Of a DNA stretch of 34,533 nt, positions 18,940 to 27,533 are shown piece after piece; the first letter of the stretch is position 1, and each line of letters starts with the position of its first letter. The notes under the pieces were generated by a model. The model made no database searches. It had not been told where the DNA came from and worked only from the letters and a program-made list of their open reading frames with translations. The DNA is from Acidobacteriota bacterium. Its GTDB lineage: Bacteria > Acidobacteriota > Terriglobia > Terriglobales > Acidobacteriaceae. A program made the translations under genes and the position numbers. The stretch spans positions 1 to 34,533 of the forward strand of contig JAEKKE010000084.1 in the NCBI GenBank assembly GCA_019510535.1, given 5' to 3'.

Positions 18940-19661
18940 CCGGCGAGGAGACGAAGTAAAAAGAAGATCGCGACGCCGGCAAAGAAGACAAGTGCCATGC
19001 GAATGCCAGGCTCACGGTTCACCTCGGGGACTAGGTCTGTGGCGGCCACATAGATGGTGACACCCGCAGAGACGGGCAGGCCGATGTGCACCCACGAGGG
19101 GAAGATATTGATAAGAAAGACCCCGGCCAGAGTAGCCAGACCCAACGATAGGGCAGCATTCAGCGCGGTCTTACGGGATTGCCCGCTGGCCAGCATGACC
19201 GAGGCCACGGTGAACCCCTCAGGCAGCTTGTGCAGGAAGACCGCCAGAAACACGATGTAACCCAGCCAGTTCGAGATCAGGAAGCCTGAGGCAATAGCCA
19301 CGCCGTCGAAGAGCGTGTGGACGCCGAGGCCCAGCAGCACGGAGTACGACTTGTAGCGGGCGATGAACTCGTCGTGGTGAGTCTCTTCGCCGAAGTGGAA
19401 GTGCGGGGTGATCGTGTGCTCAATCAGATGGACGCCGCAGTAGCCCACCAACACCAGCATGGGAGCCCAGGTCGGAGCCAGGTTCAGGCTTTCAGGGAGC
19501 ATCTCCAGAACGGCGGCCGCCAGCATGAAGCCCGAACCCAGAGCGACGAAATAACGCAGCGAGCGCGTTGTTGGCGAACGGCGCACGAGCAACAGGCCGC
19601 CGAGGAAGTCGGCGAGACCGGCAACAGTACCGAGAGCAAGGCTTAGGGCAAAGGCAGACAT
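18936..19661 (-). CDS. ZIP family divalent metal transporter
   Basis: TM helices with HTLFDGVAIASGFLISN and FLAVFLHKLPEGFTVASVML, HLIEHTITPHFHFGEETHHDE loop. Confidence 0.87.
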   Translation of the reverse strand: MSAFALSLALGTVAGLADFLGGLLLVRRSPTTRSLRYFVALGSGFMLAAAVLEMLPESLNLAPTWAPMLVLVGYCGVHLIEHTITPHFHFGEETHHDEFIARYKSYSVLLGLGVHTLFDGVAIASGFLISNWLGYIVFLAVFLHKLPEGFTVASVMLASGQSRKTALNAALSLGLATLAGVFLINIFPSWVHIGLPVSAGVTIYVAATDLVPEVNREPGIRMALVFFAGVAIFFLLRLLAG

Positions 19662-19747
19662 CAGGAGGGTTCAGTTAAATGCTTTCCATTCAATAGTCTC
19701 TCATTGGATGGGGCCGCGACGGAAAGGGTGCAGCGGTTAGAAGGGTC

Positions 19748-20266
19748 TTAAACTCTATGATCCTGCGGCAGATCTTCGCTCGCCATGGCCAACGTAACGC
19801 CAAGGGCGCAGAGCAGAACGATCTGCTCCAGGCGCGTTGAGACCTGGTGCAGACGGTCGAAGTCTGCTCTTTCGGGATTAGTGAGGGGTAGGTTTGTAAA
19901 ATCGCCGCCGACGAGCTGACGGTCATGCTCCATCAGCGGCATGACGTGGAAGCCGATATACATCGTCAGGCACAGCATCAATCCGGCAAGGCTGACGATG
20001 GCCAGCATCTGCACTCTGTTGCGGTGGCTGCGCTGATAGAGCAGAACCGTGGTCAGCAGAAGAGCAATGCCGCAGCCAAGACCGACCCAGTGCAACCGTG
20101 TAAGGCATAGGCCGACGATGATGCCGGGAATCCGTGTGTTGCCTTGCGTCATCTCCAGCACTTGCGGAGAGAAGATCGCAGGTGCGGCGATGGCGCCGAA
20201 GAAGACGATGCCGCCCATCCAGGCGACGAGCGAGAGAAGCCGGAGGGCACGAAGAAACGCAACCAT
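19748..20266 (-). CDS. Small membrane protein, DUF4149-like
   Basis: Four predicted TM segments with LLSLVAWMGGIVFFGAIAAPAIFS and YIGFHVMPLMEHDR; family assignment by style only. Confidence 0.55.
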   Translation of the reverse strand: MVAFLRALRLLSLVAWMGGIVFFGAIAAPAIFSPQVLEMTQGNTRIPGIIVGLCLTRLHWVGLGCGIALLLTTVLLYQRSHRNRVQMLAIVSLAGLMLCLTMYIGFHVMPLMEHDRQLVGGDFTNLPLTNPERADFDRLHQVSTRLEQIVLLCALGVTLAMASEDLPQDHRV

Positions 20267-20306
20267 GCTTCAAGTGTCGTCGCAGCAGCCTATTGGAGCA
20301 AGTTAG

Positions 20307-21161
20307 TTAAATCCGCTCGCGGCCGATGAGGCGCTCCACGCGCTTTTCCATCGGCGGATGTGTGCTGAAGAGGCCGGCCAGATCGCTGGCGCGCAGGCGC
20401 GGCGCAGAGATGAACAGATGTGCGGTCGACGGTGTCGCGTCCATCGGCAGGCGACGGGAGTATGCATCGATCTTCTGCAGCGCGCGTGCCAGGGCATGCG
20501 GGTTTCCCGTCAGCTCTGCTCCGGAGGCATCCGCGGCATACTCCCGCGAACGCGAGACCGCAAGCTGGATCAGGGTGGCTGCGATGGGCGCAAGAATCAG
20601 CATCAGAAGCGCACCGATGCCACCGCCGCCGCGCTCACGACCGTCCCGGTCGCCATAGCCGCCAAAGATCATGGCAAAGCGGCCCATCTGCGCCAGCAAG
20701 GTAATAGCTCCGGCGATGGTGGCGGCAATCGAGCTGGTCAGGATATCGCGGTTCCGCACATGGCCGAGCTCGTGCGCGAGTACGCCCTCCAGCTCCTCAT
20801 CGTCCAGCAGATCCAGAATGCCCGCGGTTACGGCGACAGAGGCGTGCTTGGGATTACGCCCGGTTGCGAAGGCATTGGGAGATTCGGTAGGGAGCAAATA
20901 GATCTTCGGCACAGGCAGACCTTGCTTGTAAGCAAGCTGCTCCACGATGGAATACACACGGGGAAGCTGTTCCTGGGTCGCCGGCTGCGCACGGTACATC
21001 GCCAGGGCGATCTTATCCGAGAAGAAATAGCTGACGAAGTTCATGACGGCGGCCAGCAGAAATGCCAACACCATGCCATTCTGTCCGCCGAAGTACCCTC
21101 CCACGAACATCATCAGCAGGGTCAGGGATGTGAGCAGCATGGCAGTTTTTAACGTGTTCAT
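20307..21161 (-). CDS. htpX: Membrane zinc metalloprotease HtpX (M48)
   Basis: [28 protein letters not shown] (HExxH); [42 protein letters not shown]. Confidence 0.94.
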   Translation of the reverse strand: MNTLKTAMLLTSLTLLMMFVGGYFGGQNGMVLAFLLAAVMNFVSYFFSDKIALAMYRAQPATQEQLPRVYSIVEQLAYKQGLPVPKIYLLPTESPNAFATGRNPKHASVAVTAGILDLLDDEELEGVLAHELGHVRNRDILTSSIAATIAGAITLLAQMGRFAMIFGGYGDRDGRERGGGGIGALLMLILAPIAATLIQLAVSRSREYAADASGAELTGNPHALARALQKIDAYSRRLPMDATPSTAHLFISAPRLRASDLAGLFSTHPPMEKRVERLIGRERI

Positions 21162-21258
21162 GGCGGTTCTCGTCCTTCTTCCTATTAGACGTGGTGGGAT
21201 CGGCAGACGATGCGGGGGCAGTCACCCGGCGTTCATACGCCAGTGATATACCAGGCGT

Positions 21259-22278
21259 ATGGAAAACCTGCACCTCGATCGTCGCCGCTTCCTGCGGCAG
21301 AGTTTTGCGTTCAGCGCTACAGCACTGTGGGCTTCGCGCCATGGCCTGGCCAAGATGATGCCGAAGGATCCGGCAGCAGCCGAGCTGCTGATGCTGGGGG
21401 ACTGGGGATATCTGAATCCTGCTGCACAGCAGGTCGTCGCCAAGGGGATGGCCGATTACACGCTTCGCGAAAAGCTGAAGCCGCAGGCGCTGCTGATGCT
21501 GGGTGACAACTGGTACGAAGCCCTGGAGGGTGGTGTGGACTCCGAGCGCTGGAAGACCGGCTTTGAAGAGATGTATCCGAAGAACGTCTTTGATTGCACC
21601 GCATACGCTGTGCTGGGCAACCATGACTACCAGTACTTTCCGAAGAGCAAGGTCGATGCAGAGCTGGAGTATGCTCGCCGCGGTCACAGCCGCTGGACCA
21701 TGCCGGCAAAGTGGTACACCTTCGAGTTCCCGAAGAAGAATCCGCTGATCACCTTCATCGCCCTCGACAGCAACATGCCGCATCCGATTGCTCCGCGGAA
21801 GGACGGCAAGCCGACGATCGATTTTACGCTCACGGAAGAGGAACGCATCGCACAGCTCGCATGGCTTGAGGCGGAGCTGCAGAAGCCACGCAAAACTCCG
21901 TTTACGGTCGTAATCGCGCACCATCCCGTCTTCTCCGATGGGCCTCACGGTGACCACAAGCTACTGATTCGCGACTGGGATCCACTCTTCCGCAAGTATG
22001 GTGTGCATGCGTATCTGGCCGGGCATGACCACGACCTGCAGCATCTGGAGTTCGAAGGTCATCCGACGACTTACTTCCTCTCAGGAGGCGGTGGCGCGGA
22101 CCTGTATGACCTCAAGGTCGATCCCACGGTGCGCGGACCGTACGCACACAAGGTCTACGGCTTCAGCCGCCTCTCGGTCACACCAAAGAAGCTGACGCTG
22201 CAGCACCTGGACGGTGATGGCCGCCTGCTGCACGCCATCGAGAAAACGCCGGAAGGGAAGCTTACGGTTCTGAGCTAA
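21259..22278 (+). CDS. Metallophosphoesterase (acid phosphatase-like) with Tat-type signal
   Basis: N-terminal RRRFLRQSFAFSATALWA (Tat-like); metal motifs GDWG, GDNWY, GNHDY, VVIAHHPVFS, AGHDHDLQH. Confidence 0.85.
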   Translation: MENLHLDRRRFLRQSFAFSATALWASRHGLAKMMPKDPAAAELLMLGDWGYLNPAAQQVVAKGMADYTLREKLKPQALLMLGDNWYEALEGGVDSERWKTGFEEMYPKNVFDCTAYAVLGNHDYQYFPKSKVDAELEYARRGHSRWTMPAKWYTFEFPKKNPLITFIALDSNMPHPIAPRKDGKPTIDFTLTEEERIAQLAWLEAELQKPRKTPFTVVIAHHPVFSDGPHGDHKLLIRDWDPLFRKYGVHAYLAGHDHDLQHLEFEGHPTTYFLSGGGGADLYDLKVDPTVRGPYAHKVYGFSRLSVTPKKLTLQHLDGDGRLLHAIEKTPEGKLTVLS

Positions 22279-22296
22279 GCCAAGAGCCACGAAACA

Positions 22297-22324
22297 CTTG
22301 AGGCTGCCTTTAGGCAGCCTCAAG
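22297..22324. terminator. Bidirectional stem-loop terminator between convergent genes
   Basis: CTTGAGGCTGCC-TTTA-GGCAGCCTCAAG perfect 12-bp stem followed by TTATTT, between genes ending at 22278 (+) and 22329 (-). Confidence 0.8.
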
Positions 22325-22328
22325 TTAT

Positions 22329-23597
22329 TTACGACCGGTTGATCGCGCGTTTGAGTACGACTTCTAACGCGGCCTTCTGTTCCGTGTATTCCGCCTCGGT
22401 CAGCTTTCCGGTTGCGCGATCCGTTTCCAGGGCGAAGAGCTCGTCCTTGAGGGTCTGCAACATGGAAGGAGCGGAAGGTGCAGCCGGTGCGGTTGGCACA
22501 GTTCCTGCCGTTGCAGCAGCGGGCTGCGCGGGCTTGCCGCTGAGGAAGAAGCCTGCTGCAACTGCGAGCAACAGCGCCAGACCGCTCAAAATCCACCACT
22601 TGTACTTAGTCAACGGATCGGGTGTATCGATCGGAGTTCCAAGTCCACCACCTGGCTTGGTATCGGTCGCTGCCGATCCGCCTGGTGCTGCTGCCTGGCT
22701 GTCGCCGCCACCCGCTGCTGGCTGACCATCAGCGCTTGTCTGTGCAGCATCGCGCGGCAGTTGGCCGGCACCGGAGACCGTGAATCCAAGCTTGGCGCCG
22801 GGAGCGATGTCACGCGCCACATAGGTCTGCGCGTTCAGCTCCTCGACAAGGTTGTACTGTGCTCCCCCGGCTGCCTCGAACTTGAAGGTCTTGGGCATCA
22901 TCAGAGCAATGGTGCCTGTCTTCATCGTCGGGCGTGGTCCGAGTGTCAGCGTTCCGCTGTACGGAAGTTCATAGGAGACCTGGAAGCGCGTCTCACCGGG
23001 ACGGATGGGGAAGACGAAGGCGTAGTGGCCCTTTTCTTCCAGAGGCATCGGCGCCGACTGTACCGGCATACCGCCCGGTCCAAGCGCGGCAGAGCCCGAG
23101 ATGGTGGCGTCGGCCGGCAGCCAGAAATCAAAGGGGCGATCAGAGTACTGCGTCTTCTTTGGGTTGGAGTCATTCTTCACAAAGAAGTTCTCGACGATAC
23201 GCATCCGCTTTCCGCTCTCGTCTGTCTGCAAACGCATCACGTCAGCCTCCCACTCGATGCCGCTTACCTTGGGAGCGCTGTCGAAGACCTCCACCTCAAC
23301 GGACTCGGTTCCCGGAGGCGCGGGCCGGAAGTACGGCGTTTTGTCATGCGTGACGCGCACCAGATGAATGCCGGCATCCGGCACCTGAAGCGTGAATTTG
23401 CCTTTGGCGTCGGTGGTGGTCTTAGTGGACTCCTGCATGCCCTGCTGCAACCGGATCAGCGTTACCTCGTCGCCGGCGGAAGGCTTATTGCGCGTCGAGT
23501 TCATGACGGTGCCGGTGATGGTGCCCTGCGCGGCAGCAATGGCAGGGATCGCGAAGAGAAGGGAAGCGCACAGGCGCTGAAACTTAGAGGAAGTCAC
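22329..23597 (-). CDS. Carboxypeptidase regulatory-like (Ig-like) domain membrane protein with C-terminal TM and coiled tail
   Basis: Signal-like N-terminus; GTITGTVMNSTRNKPSAGDEVTLIRLQQG...TTDAKGKFTLQV; single C-terminal TM WWILSGLALLLAVAAGFFL; tail LKDELFALETDRATGKLTEAEYTEQKAALEVVL. Confidence 0.65.
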   Translation of the reverse strand: MTSSKFQRLCASLLFAIPAIAAAQGTITGTVMNSTRNKPSAGDEVTLIRLQQGMQESTKTTTDAKGKFTLQVPDAGIHLVRVTHDKTPYFRPAPPGTESVEVEVFDSAPKVSGIEWEADVMRLQTDESGKRMRIVENFFVKNDSNPKKTQYSDRPFDFWLPADATISGSAALGPGGMPVQSAPMPLEEKGHYAFVFPIRPGETRFQVSYELPYSGTLTLGPRPTMKTGTIALMMPKTFKFEAAGGAQYNLVEELNAQTYVARDIAPGAKLGFTVSGAGQLPRDAAQTSADGQPAAGGGDSQAAAPGGSAATDTKPGGGLGTPIDTPDPLTKYKWWILSGLALLLAVAAGFFLSGKPAQPAAATAGTVPTAPAAPSAPSMLQTLKDELFALETDRATGKLTEAEYTEQKAALEVVLKRAINRS

Positions 23598-23669
23598 CTC
23601 TTCAGGATAAAACGGACGGCCCCGGCTGCACGGTATTCGTACAGCCGGGACCTAAAACACACGTTAGAT

Positions 23670-25934
23670 CTATTGCAGGGCGTCTCGTTTTTCCAGGTTG
23701 CCTTCCACTTCCTTACGGCTGAGCCACAGATCGCGCCACTGTTTGTCGCGCATCAGCGGAAGCTGGTCCGTGTGATGCTTGCACCCCGGCTGTGAGCAGT
23801 TGCCATAGCTGACCAGCACCTTGGCATGCGGTACTTTGGTGAACTCCACCGCCATGGTGATGGTGTCGCCGTGCACTGGTGTCTTGATTCCATTGGCAAT
23901 CGGCCCGAAGGTGACCACACGGAAGATTCCCAGGTTGCCGTAGCCTCCGTTGCCCGGAAAGTCCACCCCGTCGATCGGCGCGCCACGTTCCGCTGTAGTG
24001 TTGCCGTCGGACTGTCCATTGATCTGGAAGCGCATGACCTCGCCCCAGGGACGATCGATCGCGCCATAGGTCTTGACGGTCTCGTCGATAGCCTCGTCCA
24101 GCAACTGCACGGCGTACTTCGGGTCCTTCAGGCCGCGCGGCGTGGTCAACGGTTCCTCCAGCTTGTAGGGAACGGCAAAGTTGCGCGAGCCGGAGGCAGT
24201 GGAGATGGTCAACTGCGCGTTGGTGAACTTCTGCGCCCAGACGTAGAAGAGCAGGGCTCCCCGCGAATTGGCTTCGGCGTTGCGGTCCCAGCTCTTCAGC
24301 AGATCAGCAGCCTTCTTCGTGCCGTCACTGCCGAACTGGTTGACGGCCTCCAAAAGCTCGGGCAGCATGCGGTCGGCAAGCTCCATGTGGGTCGAGAGCT
24401 TCTTGGCGGTCAGCGCCTCGAAGTTGATCTTCTTGTCCTCCGAAAGCATGCGCAAACCGCGGTCGGAACGGAAGTGCGGGAACTTCGGAGCGACGTAGGC
24501 GGGATACTCCGCCGGATCTAACATCGTCGGCCAGCCCGCATCCCACGGCGGCTGGTTGGAGTTCTGCACATAGCCGGACGGCGGATCAATCAGCTTTGGC
24601 AGCTTCTCATAGGGCAGGTATTCGTTCCACAGATACTTCGATTCGTCGCCGGGAACCACGCCGCCCCAGAAGGCATAGTCACCCTCGCTGCGCTTTGGCA
24701 GGGTGGAGGCAAAGAAGTACATGATGTGCCCATCGCGGTCAGCGTACATCACGTTATACATGGGCAGTTGCAGGCGCTTGAGTTGTGCTTCGTACTCGGC
24801 AAAGGTATGGGCCGTGTCCATGTGCCAGTACTGATCCAGCATCTGCGGCTTATCGAGACCGGCGACGCGTAGAGCGATAGGTGATCCATTGTCAGTTCGA
24901 ACGATGGGACCGTGGACAGTGGACTTAATGGTGAGCTCCTGCTCTTTGGTGCTGCCATCCGGCTGCAGGACCTTCAACATATGTGTCTCCACCTTGAAGG
25001 GAAGCACCTTGCTGTCGAAGAGATAGCCGTCGTCCTTGAGAACAATTTTGTAGAGGTCGGCGCCGTCGTTGGTATTCACTGTGTTGGTGATGGCGTTGTA
25101 GGGAGAGAAGCTGAAGCGCAGGACTGGCAGGCCGATCTGTGTGGCGCCTGAGAGATCAATGCCCGGTGCTGTGAGCTGCACCTGGAAGTAGCTCTGCTCG
25201 CCTGCCCAGGCCAAATGCGGATTCATCAGCAACATGGCTTTGCCACTGGCGGAGTGCGATGGCCCGATGGCCCAGCCGTTGGAGCCGTCTTCCATGTCCA
25301 TATTCGGAGCAGCGGGATCATCATCCGCAAACGGCGCCATGCGAGGATCCAACGCGGCATCGGATGTGCCTGCATTGCGCGTCGGGAACATCAGACGCTG
25401 ACCCGCCACGAAGGTGAAGTTCACGAACTTCTCTTCATGCGTGATGATGTCCAGCGTCGTTACGGGCAGGACACGTTTGGCTTCCACGCTCAGCATGTCG
25501 CCGTGGGCGGCAGCATAGGCATTGATACCGGCAGCAAAAGCGTCCAGGTATTTGCGGAACTCAGGCGTCTGCGCCGCCAGCCACTCCTCGCCGCGCTGCG
25601 GAATCCCGTTGGTCCACACCCAGGTGTCGTTGTTGAGGTTATTCGCTGCCGGGCTGATCGGGTTTCCTTTCGGCCCCCAGTACTCTGCGGCCCTACCCCG
25701 TGAGTTGCCATAGACCGTAAGCAGCAGATTGCCGTGAGCTGCCGTCTGCGCCCATCCATAGGCGTAGAACATGTCTGCGACAGACTTCGCATAGATGTGC
25801 GGAACACCCCATGTATCCCAAAGGATCTCGGTGCCCTTCTGCGGGGTGTACTTCGGCGGCTCATGGCCGGCCGCCAGCAGGGGAGAGGAGAGAAGCGAAG
25901 ACACGACCAGCAAAGCGGTGCGGCGCAGACTCAC
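23670..25934 (-). CDS. Penicillin acylase family protein (Ntn hydrolase)
   Basis: ILWDTWGVPHIYAKSVADMFYAYGWAQTAAHGNLL; internal processing/nucleophile region DGSNGWAIGPSHSASGKAMLLMNPHL; GVVPGDESKYLW...PPSGYVQNSNQPPW. Confidence 0.92.
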   Translation of the reverse strand: MSLRRTALLVVSSLLSSPLLAAGHEPPKYTPQKGTEILWDTWGVPHIYAKSVADMFYAYGWAQTAAHGNLLLTVYGNSRGRAAEYWGPKGNPISPAANNLNNDTWVWTNGIPQRGEEWLAAQTPEFRKYLDAFAAGINAYAAAHGDMLSVEAKRVLPVTTLDIITHEEKFVNFTFVAGQRLMFPTRNAGTSDAALDPRMAPFADDDPAAPNMDMEDGSNGWAIGPSHSASGKAMLLMNPHLAWAGEQSYFQVQLTAPGIDLSGATQIGLPVLRFSFSPYNAITNTVNTNDGADLYKIVLKDDGYLFDSKVLPFKVETHMLKVLQPDGSTKEQELTIKSTVHGPIVRTDNGSPIALRVAGLDKPQMLDQYWHMDTAHTFAEYEAQLKRLQLPMYNVMYADRDGHIMYFFASTLPKRSEGDYAFWGGVVPGDESKYLWNEYLPYEKLPKLIDPPSGYVQNSNQPPWDAGWPTMLDPAEYPAYVAPKFPHFRSDRGLRMLSEDKKINFEALTAKKLSTHMELADRMLPELLEAVNQFGSDGTKKAADLLKSWDRNAEANSRGALLFYVWAQKFTNAQLTISTASGSRNFAVPYKLEEPLTTPRGLKDPKYAVQLLDEAIDETVKTYGAIDRPWGEVMRFQINGQSDGNTTAERGAPIDGVDFPGNGGYGNLGIFRVVTFGPIANGIKTPVHGDTITMAVEFTKVPHAKVLVSYGNCSQPGCKHHTDQLPLMRDKQWRDLWLSRKEVEGNLEKRDALQ

Positions 25935-25980
25935 AGCAGGACTCCTGGATGGATTGTTCGGCTTTAAAAGGAATGTAACA

Positions 25981-25997
25981 TTCGAGCGAAGCTCGAA
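25981..25997. repeat. Perfect short hairpin in the VOC-acylase gap
   Basis: TTCGAGC-GAA-GCTCGAA. Confidence 0.5.
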
Positions 25998-26028
25998 CCC
26001 TGATTCAATTCTTCAATCATTCAGTTCT

Positions 26029-26394
26029 TTAATTCGCCATCGGTTGTCCGAAGGTGATCCAGAAACGATTGCAATCGCGCAGGATGAACTCTCGCATGCC
26101 GTAATGCGTGTCATGGGGCGGTTCAACGATGTCCACGCGTTCGTGAAGACGCTCATAGAGCGCATCCACGTCCGAGGCGTAAAGATAGAGATCAACTTCA
26201 CGCCGGAACGCATCGCTGGGGCGGCCTTCGATATTCAACATGATCTCGCTGGCGCCGTAACGCAGACGGGCCCAGTTCATCTCGCCGCACTCAATGTTTT
26301 CGCCTGTTTTAGTAAAGCCGAGGACGGAGACGTACCACTCCACTGTCGCTCGAACGTCCGGCACATGGATCATCGGGAAGATCGACTGGGTCAT
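26029..26394 (-). CDS. Glyoxalase/bleomycin resistance (VOC) family protein
   Basis: MTQSIFPMIHVPDVRATVEWYVSVLGFTKTGENI...MLNIEGRPSDAFRREVDLYLYASDVDALYERLHERVDIVEPPHDTHYGMREFILRDCNRFWITFGQ; start chosen at internal Met 26394. Confidence 0.85.
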   Translation of the reverse strand: MTQSIFPMIHVPDVRATVEWYVSVLGFTKTGENIECGEMNWARLRYGASEIMLNIEGRPSDAFRREVDLYLYASDVDALYERLHERVDIVEPPHDTHYGMREFILRDCNRFWITFGQPMAN

Positions 26395-26454
26395 ATCCCC
26401 TCCGCGAGTGCCACTATCGTAGCGCGGAAGGTCTGTGAAACCAATCTCTAAGAG

Positions 26455-26718
26455 AGAGCCGATAGCCTCGTTACCCATTCTTCGCGGTTTTATCGCGAAG
26501 GGTGGGGTCCCCGGCGAACTTGTTCGCTGGGGTTAGCGTGGGGTATCGCGCTGTGCGCGACCGCTCCTTCGTTTTTAGTGGCGGCGAGGCAGAGGGGTGA
26601 AATTTCGATACTTCCCAGAAATATGATCTCGGCCCTGGAGACCAAGGACGGTCTCGCTTCGCTCGATACCCCACCCTTTCGCTTCGCGAAAGAATGGGGC
26701 AACGAGGGTATCGGCTCT
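26455..26718. repeat. Large imperfect palindromic intergenic element with roughly 54-bp inverted arms and internal hairpins
   Basis: Left arm AGAGCCGATAGCCTCGTTACCCATTCTTCGCG...GCGAAGGGTGGGGT (26455-26508) and reverse complement of right arm AGAGCCGATACCCTCGTTGCCCCATTCTTTCGCGAAGCGAAAGGGTGGGGTAT (26666-26718); internal CCCCGGCGAAC-TT-GTTCGCTGGGG (26509-26532) and GAGACC-AAGGAC-GGTCTC (26638-26655). Confidence 0.75.
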
Positions 26719-26748
26719 GTTGACGAGGTTCCTGTCGATTATTGGGCG

Positions 26749-27015
26749 TTATGCGCGTTCCAGGCGTTCCATCTCGCCCATGATCTCTGCCGCTTCGTTC
26801 TCCAGCAGAGACCGCTGGGTGACGTAGTCCTCTTCCGGATATTTGCCGGCCTTGTACTCGAAGTTCAGGTCGCGCAGATTTTCGTATACGGCTTCTTTGC
26901 GCTCACGGAGATAGTCGAGCTGCGACTTGGCACGTTGCGAAAAGGGATTCTCGGCTGGCCAGAAGATGTAGGCCAGTGAGGCAAGGGTCAGAACAGCAGC
27001 GGCAACCAGTCCCAT
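26749..27015 (-). CDS. Small membrane-anchored CcmI-like/cytochrome c maturation-associated protein
   Basis: N-terminal TM then helical tail LDYLRERKEAVYENLRDLNFEYKAGKYPEEDYVTQRSLLENEAAEIM; start overlaps the ccmH stop (ATGA). Confidence 0.6.
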   Translation of the reverse strand: MGLVAAAVLTLASLAYIFWPAENPFSQRAKSQLDYLRERKEAVYENLRDLNFEYKAGKYPEEDYVTQRSLLENEAAEIMGEMERLERA

Positions 27016-27533
27016 CAGTACTCCGTCTCCCGGCGAATGCGTTCGCGCACGGCGTCGTTCTCCGGCAACTGAACCGGAATGCCCTCTGGTGTGGTCACCG
27101 TGTTTCTACGACGGCGTACCCAGGCGCGTACCAGAAAAGCAGTTCCGATCGTCGCCAGCAGAAAGACTGCGACAGGAGTAATCCAGGCAACCGTATCGAA
27201 GCCGCCGCGGATTGGTGCAGCCAGAACCGTGGGGCCGTACTTCGCGGCAAACCAGTTGAAGATCGGAGTATCGCCGTCGCCGCTGGCAAGCCGCGTTCGC
27301 AGTTCGCCGATCATCCGGTCAGAGTCCGGGCATCCAACGTGGTTGCACTCCAGCAGAATCTGGCCGCAACTACAGACGCATATCATGGCGTGGCCAAGCC
27401 TGTTGAAGCGAGTGCCTGTGTCGTCTGCAGCCGCCATCAGCAAGACTGTGCCCAACAAGACCACGCAGAGCTGCGCCATGCGGTGACGTAAGGTGTGTAT
27501 AACGAAGGCAGGAACAATAGAACGAATACGCAT
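27015..27533 (-). CDS. ccmH: Cytochrome c-type biogenesis protein CcmH-like
   Basis: C-rich ICVCSCGQILLECNHVGCPDSDRMIGELRTRLASGDGDTPIFNWFAAKYG then TM segment; located directly downstream of ccmF with ATGA overlap. Confidence 0.75.
   Translation of the reverse strand: MRIRSIVPAFVIHTLRHRMAQLCVVLLGTVLLMAAADDTGTRFNRLGHAMICVCSCGQILLECNHVGCPDSDRMIGELRTRLASGDGDTPIFNWFAAKYGPTVLAAPIRGGFDTVAWITPVAVFLLATIGTAFLVRAWVRRRRNTVTTPEGIPVQLPENDAVRERIRRETEY

Noticed and set aside
26455-26718. CRISPR array
   Set aside because: Repeats here are inverted arms, with no regular direct repeat-spacer pattern and no cas genes nearby.
26471-26979. ORFs in the 26.5-kb palindrome (26471..26674 -, 26490..26702 -, 26578..26979 +)
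   Set aside because: Open frames produced by the repeat and by antisense of the CcmI-like gene; no protein-like features.
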